Positions 35,208 through 42,236 of a stretch of 64,000 nucleotides of DNA are shown one piece after another. Position numbers and translations under genes: made by a program. Origin of the DNA: Chania multitudinisentens RB-25 (GTDB taxonomy: Bacteria > Pseudomonadota > Gammaproteobacteria > Enterobacterales > Enterobacteriaceae); NCBI RefSeq assembly GCF_000520015.2, contig NZ_CP007044.2, positions 2,542,001-2,606,000 on the forward strand, read 5' to 3'. A model generated the notes under the pieces. The model ran no database searches. It was not told the DNA's origin and saw only the letters and a program-made list of their open reading frames with translations. Numbering within the stretch: position 1 is the first letter of the stretch; the number at the start of each line of letters is the position of its first letter.

Positions 35208-35239
35208 GGGTGGACACTGATAAAAGAGAGACAATAACG

Positions 35240-36241
35240 ATGAACAGAATCATTAACGATCCCGATCATGTGGTGGAAGATGCGATTCAAGGCTATCTGA
35301 AAGCTCACCCGGAATATTTTACCGCGACGGAGAATGCGCGGGTGTTGAAGTACCCGGCAGCGCCGATTAACGGCAAAGTGGGGATTGTCACCGGCGGCGG
35401 TTCTGGCCATGAACCGGCTTTTCTGGGCTATATCGGCAAAAATATGCTTGATGCGGTGGCGATTGGTGAAATCTTTTCTTCCCCTACCGCCGGAGCATTT
35501 TTGGACGCGTTTAAAGCAGCGGACAGCGGCGCGGGCGTGGCCTGCCTGTATGGCAATTACGCTGGCGATAATATGAATGTCAAAATGGCGATGAAAAAGG
35601 CGGCGGCGGCCGGCATGGCGGTAAAAACCGTGGTGGCAAACGACGATGTCGCTTCTGCCCCGGCCAGCGAGATGGAAAAACGCCGTGGCGTAGCCGGTGA
35701 AATCCTGATGTGGAAAGTAGGGGCCGCAGCGGCGGCCAAGGGCTATGACCTGAACGGTGTGATTGGTGCGGCACAAAAGGCGATCAATCATTGCCGTTCA
35801 ATTGGTGTCGGCCTCAGTTCTTGTACCATTCCGGCGGTAGGTAAACCGAACTTCCATATTGCCGACGGCAAGATGGAGATCGGCATCGGCCACCACGGTG
35901 AGCCGGGCATTGAGGTTTCCCCGATCCAGACCGCGGCAGCCATGGCCAGCACCATGCTTGATTTTGTGCTCAACGATATGCCGCTTGATAAAGGCCAGGA
36001 AGTGGTGCTGCTGATTTCCGGGCTGGGAGCCACGCCGGTGATGGAGCTGTACATTTATTACGCCGAGATTGAAAAACGTCTGGCAGCACAGGGGGTGAAG
36101 ATTCACCGTCGCTATGTCGGTAACTATTTTACTTCGCTCGAAATGATGGGGGTGACGTTGACGTTAATGAAGCTCGATGATGAATTGAAAACATTAATTG
36201 ATATGCCAGCCCATTCATTAGGTTTAACCCAGGTGGAGTAA
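35240..36241 (+). CDS. DhaK-like kinase subunit (probable erythrulose kinase)
   Basis: 333 residues of the DAK1 domain. TGGGSGHEPAFLGYIGKNMLD is the substrate-binding loop, given here in part; the His that forms the hemiaminal with the ketose carbonyl is in GIGHHGEPGIE (about residues 217-227). NYAGDNMNVKMA matches the family. Dihydroxyacetone and erythrulose are both substrates of DAK family members, and the operon context points to erythrulose. MNRIINDPDHVV begins after AGAGAG; upstream frame residues come from the intergenic hairpin. Confidence 0.78.
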   Translation: MNRIINDPDHVVEDAIQGYLKAHPEYFTATENARVLKYPAAPINGKVGIVTGGGSGHEPAFLGYIGKNMLDAVAIGEIFSSPTAGAFLDAFKAADSGAGVACLYGNYAGDNMNVKMAMKKAAAAGMAVKTVVANDDVASAPASEMEKRRGVAGEILMWKVGAAAAAKGYDLNGVIGAAQKAINHCRSIGVGLSSCTIPAVGKPNFHIADGKMEIGIGHHGEPGIEVSPIQTAAAMASTMLDFVLNDMPLDKGQEVVLLISGLGATPVMELYIYYAEIEKRLAAQGVKIHRRYVGNYFTSLEMMGVTLTLMKLDDELKTLIDMPAHSLGLTQVE

Positions 36242-36244
36242 GTT

Positions 36245-36901
36245 ATGACAGAGCATATTTCAACGCAGCATGGTAATGAGATCGTGATGGGGTTGGTGAA
36301 CGTGATTGTCAGTCACCGGGAATACCTCAGTGAAATCGATGGCGCGATTGGTGATGGCGATCACGGCATCAACATGTCGAAAGGTTTCACGCTGTGTAGT
36401 GAAGCGATCAAAGGGCAACATCTGACGTTAGCGCAGGCATTTGATGCGGTATCTGATGCGCTGATGGAAGGGATTGGCGGTTCGATGGGGCCACTGTATG
36501 GCAGCCTGTTTATGGGCATGGCCGATAGCGTGCGTGATAAATCCGTGCTGGATAAGCAGGGATTTCTGGCGATGCTGCGTAATGGGTTACACGAATTGCA
36601 GGATATCAGCAGTGCAGGCGTGGGTGACAAATGCCTGATGGATACGCTGATCCCGGCAATAGCGCGTTTTGAGTTGGCTGTGCAGCAAGGTGATAGTTTC
36701 CATGAGGCGTTAGGCCATATGAAACAGGCTGCGGTGGCAGGGCGGGATTCTACGCGCGATCTGGTCGCGAAGATTGGCCGCGCCAGCCGCCTGGGAGAAC
36801 GATCACGCGGTGTGCTGGATGCGGGCGCGGTGTCTTGTTGCCTACTGTTGACCCAATTGGCAGAGGCAATAGAACAAGGTTTAGATACCGTTACTGCCTG
36901 A
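36245..36901 (+). CDS. DhaL-like nucleotide-binding kinase subunit
   Basis: 218 residues of the DAK2 domain, starting 3 bases after the DhaK-like stop. Metal/nucleotide ligands are in IGDGDHGINMSKG (about residues 37-49), GDKCLMDTLIPA and GRASRLGERSRGVLDAGA. It supplies the phosphoryl group to the ketose bound on the K subunit. No DhaM or other PTS gene is in the cluster. Either this pair uses ATP directly or it borrows DhaM from elsewhere; the sequence does not decide. Confidence 0.78.
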   Translation: MTEHISTQHGNEIVMGLVNVIVSHREYLSEIDGAIGDGDHGINMSKGFTLCSEAIKGQHLTLAQAFDAVSDALMEGIGGSMGPLYGSLFMGMADSVRDKSVLDKQGFLAMLRNGLHELQDISSAGVGDKCLMDTLIPAIARFELAVQQGDSFHEALGHMKQAAVAGRDSTRDLVAKIGRASRLGERSRGVLDAGAVSCCLLLTQLAEAIEQGLDTVTA

Positions 36902-37036
36902 ATGCGTATACCTTCCTCATTGCCGCCCTACCGGGTATATATTAGGCTGTATCTCAAACCATAATCCAGGGGCCCTCTGTTCGGGCCCGTTGTTGTGCTT
37001 AACCGATCACATCTGCCGTGGGGAAACATGTAACGG

Positions 37037-37999
37037 ATGGAAAAAAAAACAGTATCCCAGGATAACGAACTGCTGACTGAAATTGCCGTTGCTTATTATC
37101 AGGACGAAATAACACAGGAGGAGATCGCAAAAAAGTTCGGTATTTCACGGATTAAGGTCGGGCGTTTGCTCAAACGTGCGAAAGAAGAAGGTATTGTCGA
37201 GATCACGGTTCGTTACCATCCGGTATTCAGTACCCGGCTGGAGCAACAGATGTTGGAGCGCTTTCCCATCAGCCGCGCGTTGATTGCGCTCGATCACCAG
37301 AATGAAGAAGAACAGCGGCGCCAGGTGGCCGCATTGGTTTCTGGCTATCTGGCGATGTCGCTGAAAGAGGACATGGTGCTTGCCGTTGGCCAGGGGCGCA
37401 ATGTGGCGGCGATCGCCGATCATATAGGCAGCGTGGCGCAAAGGAACTGTAAGTTTATCTGTGGCATTGGTGGAACGCATCGCCCTGGTGATGCGATTAA
37501 TGCCGATCATATCAGCAGGCGTTTGGCGAAAAAATTCGGCGGCAGCAGCGAAACACTGTATGCCCCGGCCTATGTTGAAAACCATGCGCTGAAAGCTGCC
37601 TTCATGCAAAACGGCACGATCAAAGAGACCTTGGATCGTGCGCGCAAAGCTGATATTGCCCTGGTGGGGATCGGTGATATGAATGAGAACAGCTACATGG
37701 TCAAGCTGGGCTGGTTTACTCCCCATGAAATTATTGACGCCAGCCTCAATCAGGGCGTGATTGGCGATATCGCGGGTTATGATTTTTTTAATGCGCAAGG
37801 GCAGCATGTGGATACGGTGATGAACGATCGCGTCATCGGCCTGAGCATTGATGAGCTGCGGAAAATACCTTGTGTGATTGCTATTGCCTCGGAGAACACC
37901 AAAGCGCTGGCCATTCTGGGGGCATTACGGACAGGGGCGATTGATATTATCGCCACCAGTGCCCTTAATATCCGCACTATTCTTAATATGTCGCAATAG
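37037..37999 (+). CDS. SorC/EryD-type sugar-binding transcriptional regulator
   Basis: 320 residues. N-terminal helix-turn-helix (ITQEEIAKKFGISRIKVGRL, about residues 25-44) and a C-terminal sugar-phosphate-binding domain (DMVLAVGQGRNVAAIADHI, GIGDMNENSYM, GVIGDIAGYDFFN). The family includes EryD, the repressor of the Brucella erythritol operon. Located last in the operon, 135 bases after the L subunit gene, it probably controls both divergent units through the TGTTCA motifs (inference). Confidence 0.8.
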   Translation: MEKKTVSQDNELLTEIAVAYYQDEITQEEIAKKFGISRIKVGRLLKRAKEEGIVEITVRYHPVFSTRLEQQMLERFPISRALIALDHQNEEEQRRQVAALVSGYLAMSLKEDMVLAVGQGRNVAAIADHIGSVAQRNCKFICGIGGTHRPGDAINADHISRRLAKKFGGSSETLYAPAYVENHALKAAFMQNGTIKETLDRARKADIALVGIGDMNENSYMVKLGWFTPHEIIDASLNQGVIGDIAGYDFFNAQGQHVDTVMNDRVIGLSIDELRKIPCVIAIASENTKALAILGALRTGAIDIIATSALNIRTILNMSQ

Positions 38000-38015
38000 A
38001 CAGCCGCCATTCAAA

Positions 38016-38042
38016 CCTGGGGCCTATTTCAGCAGCCCCAGG
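38016..38042 (+). terminator. Hairpin after the SorC-type regulator
   Basis: 8-bp stem CCTGGGGC / GCCCCAGG 16 bases past the stop, without a clear T tract. A second, better terminator follows at 38144. Confidence 0.5.
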
Positions 38043-38143
38043 TCAATTTATCGCTCCTCTGTAAAAATACGTCTGCTGATATTAAATTAAAATACAGTTT
38101 TCATCGGTGGGGAATGAGACTTGGTCTGTGTTGAAATGGCAGA

Positions 38144-38180
38144 AAAGGGGCTGCTTTTTCAAGCCGCCCCTTTCCTTTTT
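38144..38180. terminator. Bidirectional terminator between tetritol cluster and cbp21
   Basis: Stem AAAGGGGC / GCCCCTTT with additional pairing inside (GGCTT with AAGC on the minus strand) and T-rich flanks on both strands, between convergent genes. Confidence 0.75.
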
Positions 38181-38191
38181 GATGTGCTCTA

Positions 38192-38785
38192 TTAATGACT
38201 CAGATTGACATCAATAGCCTGATAGAAAGCGTTACCAGTATCTGCGATATCCCAGACGGCAAGGATCACGTGTGGACCGCTGCGGTCGGTTGGGATATTG
38301 CAGTGATGGACCACCTTAGTTTCTGGAATGGCTCCAGCCTCATCAAATTGGCAAAACGGGACCAGATCGAAGGAGGCGCGAGTCAGTGGTTGTGCGGTAT
38401 TCCAACCTTGTTGGGTGATGAAATAACGCCAACTGGTGGTACGGTGAGGCTGAGTCAGATGCCAGGTAAAAGAATTATCCCCCGTTTGCAGGTTTAGTGT
38501 ATTCCAGCGTGATGGCGACTGCTGGTCCAGTTCAAAAAAAGGAGCTTTATTGCCGCTGGCGATATGACCATCCGGTGGGCCGCTTTGTGGAAACCCTTTC
38601 GGGCCTTCAACGCTTTGCGGTTCATATTGTATGCTGCCACATTGGGTATTGAGTTCTTGCCTGCACTGATAGGCCCGGCTGGCTGGAGATTCAACATAAC
38701 CATGGGCGCTGGACTGCATGGAAACTCCCCACATTGAGATGCTCAATAGGCTTAATGAAAGCAGTGTATAAGATGTTTTTTTCAT
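38192..38785 (-). CDS. cbp21: CBP21-type AA10 lytic polysaccharide monooxygenase
   Basis: 197 residues, the same size as S. marcescens CBP21, a secreted copper enzyme that cleaves crystalline chitin oxidatively. After a 27-residue signal the mature chain begins with HGYVESPASRAYQCR, so the N-terminal copper-brace histidine is in place; the second His is in LTQPHRTTSWRYF (mature residue about 87). Four cysteines and TRASFDLVPFCQFDE match CBP21. There are many conservative differences from the S. marcescens protein, so this is an orthologue from another species. The longer frame adds 10 residues before MKKTSYTLL. Confidence 0.95.
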   Translation of the reverse strand: MKKTSYTLLSLSLLSISMWGVSMQSSAHGYVESPASRAYQCRQELNTQCGSIQYEPQSVEGPKGFPQSGPPDGHIASGNKAPFFELDQQSPSRWNTLNLQTGDNSFTWHLTQPHRTTSWRYFITQQGWNTAQPLTRASFDLVPFCQFDEAGAIPETKVVHHCNIPTDRSGPHVILAVWDIADTGNAFYQAIDVNLSH

Positions 38786-39385
38786 AATAACTCCGGTTCG
38801 TGAATGATAATTCATGATTTGATTCTATTTCCACCAATTATTACCCTCCTAAGAGTGAAATAAGAAAGATGATTGGTGTGCTCTATTTTTACCATTTCCA
38901 TCACGGTGGATAATGGATATTTTTATTAGCTGTTGATTGAAAATATCATCGTAAAAATGTTCGCTTTATAAATATAAATTTACAGTTGTAAATTGAGCGG
39001 AATATGATGAAATTTATTTAAAGAGGCAGTGAAATATTTTTCAGGTGATTTTTAATGATTTGGAGTATGTTATTTTCATTAACTATTATTCTCAGCAGTG
39101 TTGAGAAGCTAGCCGCAACCACAAATTTTGCACTATAAGCGTAAAGTAAAGGACGGAGTGGTTATTATGCATGCGTCAAAAGCCAATGTAAGAAGATATT
39201 ATACTAAGTGTGCACATAGTATGCTTTATAAGTATGGGAGTATATTGTTCTCTATTAAACAAAGCTTCAATGAAATCTTAATAAAGATTCAATAAGCCTT
39301 CAGTAAAGCCTATTTTGACTTTTACGTGCCAACAGGTAGGGGAACTTATTGCTAATTTTTTCATATCAGGTTAGAGGGGGTATAT
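38786..39385. promoter_or_regulatory. 600-base AT-rich region between cbp21 and the chiR-like gene
   Basis: A long, very AT-rich gap between two divergent genes with no supported ORF. It must contain the cbp21 and regulator promoters and probably the regulator's operators. Such length and composition suit a silenced (H-NS-type) and catabolite-controlled promoter; that is inference. I could not identify a specific operator by eye. Confidence 0.5.
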
Positions 39386-40327
39386 ATGACCAAATTATCT
39401 CTGGATGCGATTAAAGTAATCAGTACGATTAAAAGTACAGGCTCTTTTTCTATGGCAGCAGAAGTATTACATAAAACACCTTCTGCAATATCTTATCGTG
39501 TTTCTAATATTGAAAGTAAACTGTGTGTGAAGCTTTTTCATCGTAATGGGCCTATAGTTTCTTTGACGGATGAAGGGGAATTTTTGCTACAGGAGGGAAT
39601 CTGGATATTGCATGCGATGCAGGATCTGGAAAGCCGGGTGAAAAATATTCCTAAAACAGATGGTAATATTCGTATAGCAGTGGATAAGTTTTTCCTGCTG
39701 GAAACGATTACTCAGGATATTCGTGACTATATTAAGCATTGCCCCAATGCCAATATCTCGGTGCAACGAGAGTCATTGAATGGGACCTGGGATGCTTTGA
39801 AAAATAATCGTGCAGATTTGATCATCGCTATCGGGCAAATCCCTGAGAGTGTACAGGCAAAAACGCTGATGCTTGGCAAGCTGGAATTTGTGCTCTGTGT
39901 CTCTCCTTCGCACCCTTTTGCGGCGCAGAAAAAAGCGGTCAGCAAGAACCAGCGGTTAAATGATATCGTCGTGGCTATTGCTGATAGCAGCCATGAGCTG
40001 CCTAAACGTAATGCGGGTATTTTGCCACGGCAGCGGCAATTAGTGGTATGTGATGTGGAAAGCAAACTGGCCTTGCTCAAACGGGGGATTGGTCATGGAT
40101 TCTTACCTTCTTCACTGATTGAGCAAGAGTTGAGGCGCGGAGAACTGGTGACGGTGCCAGTAGACACACAAAAGGGGGATGAAATGATCTGGCTGGCGTG
40201 GCATCCGGCCAGCAAAGGAGATGGATTCAATTGGTGGTACGAACGTCTGCTCCGCAAAAGTGATGTTTGCAGCCTGATGGGGCGCGAAGTGGTGCGTGAA
40301 GGAGGATACCCTTGGTGTAACTATTAA
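39386..40327 (+). CDS. chiR: LysR-type regulator, ChiR-like
   Basis: 313 residues. N-terminal LysR helix-turn-helix (STGSFSMAAEVLHKTPSAIS, about residues 17-36) and a C-terminal effector domain (about 90-300). In S. marcescens a LysR regulator, ChiR, lies beside cbp21 and is needed for chitinase and CBP21 production. Location here between cbp21 and the chiWXYZ-like cassette, divergent from cbp21, gives the name; sequence alone would only say LysR. The start follows GAGGGGG. Confidence 0.8.
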   Translation: MTKLSLDAIKVISTIKSTGSFSMAAEVLHKTPSAISYRVSNIESKLCVKLFHRNGPIVSLTDEGEFLLQEGIWILHAMQDLESRVKNIPKTDGNIRIAVDKFFLLETITQDIRDYIKHCPNANISVQRESLNGTWDALKNNRADLIIAIGQIPESVQAKTLMLGKLEFVLCVSPSHPFAAQKKAVSKNQRLNDIVVAIADSSHELPKRNAGILPRQRQLVVCDVESKLALLKRGIGHGFLPSSLIEQELRRGELVTVPVDTQKGDEMIWLAWHPASKGDGFNWWYERLLRKSDVCSLMGREVVREGGYPWCNY

Positions 40328-40762
40328 ACTAAGTTGATTCAATGGCTACTTGAAGAAAACTCTGTGGCTGATGGCTGCGGAGTTTTGCCAATTGTTATGC
40401 TTCGTTCGGTGAGAGGCTAAACATCAGGTAGTGAATGACAGGCGTCTGGTTATCCGTATAATTATTCGTCTAAGTAGTTGGGATATGTTGTTATTAATAA
40501 TAGTGTTATTAGCATCACTCATTTGTTGTTAAACAATTTTGACTATAGAGATAACGATTAAAAGAAGCTCTGCTAATAATGAGTACATTAATGATTTATC
40601 CATCAACCTCATTGTAATAGGGGTAGTAAAAATATGATGAATGTTTTTTACTCTATCTGAAAATTTAATTCGTTTGCTTTGTTATAGGGTATTTCACTAA
40701 ATTTTGCTTACCACTTGGGGTGGCCACTATCGTAATGAGTTTTTATAAAATGGGAGAGAGCT
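40328..40762. other. AT-rich gap between chiR-like gene and chiW-like gene
   Basis: 435 bases. A hairpin at 40356-40386 (nine paired bases, AAAACTCTG / CGGAGTTTT, then TTTT) ends the regulator transcript. The rest is AT-rich with no supported ORF and must hold the chiWXYZ promoter. TTGCTT at 40704 and TATCGT at 40728 are a weak sigma-70 candidate. Confidence 0.5.
40356..40386 (+). terminator. Terminator after the chiR-like gene
   Basis: Nine-pair stem AAAACTCTG / CGGAGTTTT with the T tract inside the right arm, 29 bases after the stop. Confidence 0.75.
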
Positions 40763-41089
40763 ATGTCTAGCTTAAAATCAGACGTTATTAGTTTGATCAT
40801 TCCGCGTGCTTGCGAATATATTCAACCGCTTATACATGCCATTTTGGCTGGGGTGATGGCACTATTAAATGGTGCCTACAGGAATATGAAAATAAGAAAG
40901 TGCTTATTAAATGCTTGCATCTGTGCACTATTAGCAGTGACAGTGCGTGATTTGTTATCGCTGATAGGCGTAAAACTGCAATGGGCCAATATTGCCAGCG
41001 TATTAATCGGCTTTCTTGGCATCGATTATCTTAGTGATTTGATTAAAAAACTGATTAATAAAAAAGTGGGGTTAAAAAATGACAAATGA
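40763..41089 (+). CDS. chiW: ChiW-like holin
   Basis: 108 residues with two or three membrane segments (about 20-38 LIHAILAGVMALLNGA, 46-66 LLNACICALLAVTVRDLL, 75-92 IASVLIGFLGIDYLSDLI) and a short basic tail, the layout of a phage holin. In S. marcescens a holin (ChiW) and an endopeptidase (ChiX) are required to release chitinases across the envelope, now called a type 10 secretion system. GGGAGAGAG precedes the ATG. It overlaps chiX by 11 bases. Confidence 0.8.
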   Translation: MSSLKSDVISLIIPRACEYIQPLIHAILAGVMALLNGAYRNMKIRKCLLNACICALLAVTVRDLLSLIGVKLQWANIASVLIGFLGIDYLSDLIKKLINKKVGLKNDK

Positions 41090-41480
41090 AATATCTGAGA
41101 TCCAGTTTACTGCGAACAGCGAGAAAAAATTAATTGGTGTACATCCTGATTTGGTTCAGGTAATGCGCCTGGCTCTGCGTTATGCATTAGTTCCTTTCTC
41201 AATCAGCGAAGGGTTACGTTCAATGGCCCGCCAGCGTGATCTGCTGCATGAGGGTAAGAGCCAGACGTTAAAGAGCCGCCATCTCACCGGGCACGCGGTA
41301 GATGTGGTGGCTATGCCCGCAGGCGTGGTGTCCTGGGAATGGGATTACTATGCCCAAATCGCGGTGGCAGTCCGCCGTGCTGCACAGGAGTGCGGCATTA
41401 ATGTGGAATGGGGTGGCGAGTGGAAAACCCTGAAGGACGGGCCGCATTTCCAGTTGCCGTTCAAGGATTACCCAGCATGA
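41079..41480 (+). CDS. chiX: ChiX-like M15 L-Ala-D-Glu endopeptidase
   Basis: 133 residues, an endolysin-like peptidoglycan peptidase of the M15 family. Zinc ligands are visible in SRHLTGHAVDVVAMPAG (His and Asp, about residues 67-75) and DGPHFQLPF (third His, about 125). SEGLRSMARQRDLLHEGKSQ is typical of the phage endopeptidases. There is no signal peptide, so export depends on another route; the holin next to it is the obvious candidate. It overlaps both neighbours. Confidence 0.88.
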   Translation: MTNEISEIQFTANSEKKLIGVHPDLVQVMRLALRYALVPFSISEGLRSMARQRDLLHEGKSQTLKSRHLTGHAVDVVAMPAGVVSWEWDYYAQIAVAVRRAAQECGINVEWGGEWKTLKDGPHFQLPFKDYPA

Positions 41481-41860
41481 TCGGTTGGCTGCAAAAATGG
41501 GCTCAGGGAGGGTTCTTGGTGCTGTTGTTAGTTGCCATTAGCCTGGGTTGGTATAGCTCAATATTGGTGCAACGGCTGGAAATTGCTCAGTTGCAATTGC
41601 GTGAACAGCGAACGCTGTCTACGCAGCAAATCGGGGTAATTACCCGGTTACAAACCCAAGATGTGGAGAATCGTGTGCTGATGGCTATTCAATTGCAACA
41701 GGAACAACAATGGCGTCAGCAATACAAGGATAATCAAAGGAAGTATCGTGATGCGATTAAAAATAATGCCTGCGCTGAGCAGCCTATGCCTGATGCTGTT
41801 CTTGAGCTCTTGCGCCCAACCACCACCACCGCCATCGGTGCTGCAACCGCTGCCCCCTGA
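41477..41860 (+). CDS. chiY: ChiY-like inner-membrane spanin subunit
   Basis: 127 residues from the ATG overlapping the chiX stop (ATGA). One N-terminal membrane anchor (FLVLLLVAISLGWYSSI, about residues 13-29) is followed by a Gln-rich coiled coil (about 35-85) and a short periplasmic end. This is the Rz/i-spanin design. Its frame continues past the start of chiZ, which is embedded in another frame, exactly as Rz/Rz1 pairs are in phages. Confidence 0.82.
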   Translation: MIGWLQKWAQGGFLVLLLVAISLGWYSSILVQRLEIAQLQLREQRTLSTQQIGVITRLQTQDVENRVLMAIQLQQEQQWRQQYKDNQRKYRDAIKNNACAEQPMPDAVLELLRPTTTTAIGAATAAP

Positions 41861-42011
41861 AACGGTATTTACCCGGTGCGAAAAGCCGTTGTTGTCAGGG
41901 AATACCTGGGGGGATGCGGTGAGTTATACGCTGGCGCTGCAAATGGCGTTACAAACCTGTGCTGGGCAGGTGGAAATGCTCAATGCTTGGCGTTCTGGTT
42001 TGACACTCTAA
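41751..42011 (+). CDS. chiZ: ChiZ-like outer-membrane spanin lipoprotein
   Basis: 86 residues from ATG 41751 (a GTG one codon earlier is also possible; AAAGGAAG precedes both). The lipobox LSSC is near residue 21, and the mature part begins with a proline-rich stretch (AQPPPPPSVLQPLPPE), typical of Rz1/o-spanins. It overlaps chiY by 110 bases in a different frame. Together they could link or fuse the two membranes during protein release. Confidence 0.82.
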   Translation: MRLKIMPALSSLCLMLFLSSCAQPPPPPSVLQPLPPETVFTRCEKPLLSGNTWGDAVSYTLALQMALQTCAGQVEMLNAWRSGLTL

Positions 42012-42014
42012 ACA

Positions 42015-42052
42015 AAAGCCCTTAATTACACCACGGTCAATTAAGGGGCTTT
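42015..42052 (+). terminator. Terminator after the chiWXYZ-like cassette
   Basis: Long interrupted stem AAAGCCC-TTAATT / AATTAAGGGGCTTT three bases after the chiZ stop. It closes the cassette before maeB. Confidence 0.75.
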
Positions 42053-42236
42053 GCCTAGTAGTACGATTATGTGGTTTTTTCATCCGATGTAATTTCTTTT
42101 TAACTTTTATTTGCAAGTTTCAATCAAGGTTATGGCACGCTTCAAAGTTTGTGACAATTCTCTCACTATACTGGTCAAGCATAAATTTTTTAACTGCCTT
42201 ACCTCAACATAAAAGTAGAAAGCAAAGGACCCCATA

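Noticed and set aside
35117..35791. 224-codon minus-strand frame opposite the DhaK-like gene
   Set aside because: Shadow of a conserved kinase subunit; Arg/His-rich and runs through the intergenic hairpin.
40763..42011. Prophage remnant (holin, endolysin, Rz/Rz1)
   Set aside because: All four genes look phage-derived, but there are no other phage genes, they are intact, and they sit with cbp21 and chiR-like genes exactly as in the Serratia chitinase secretion locus.
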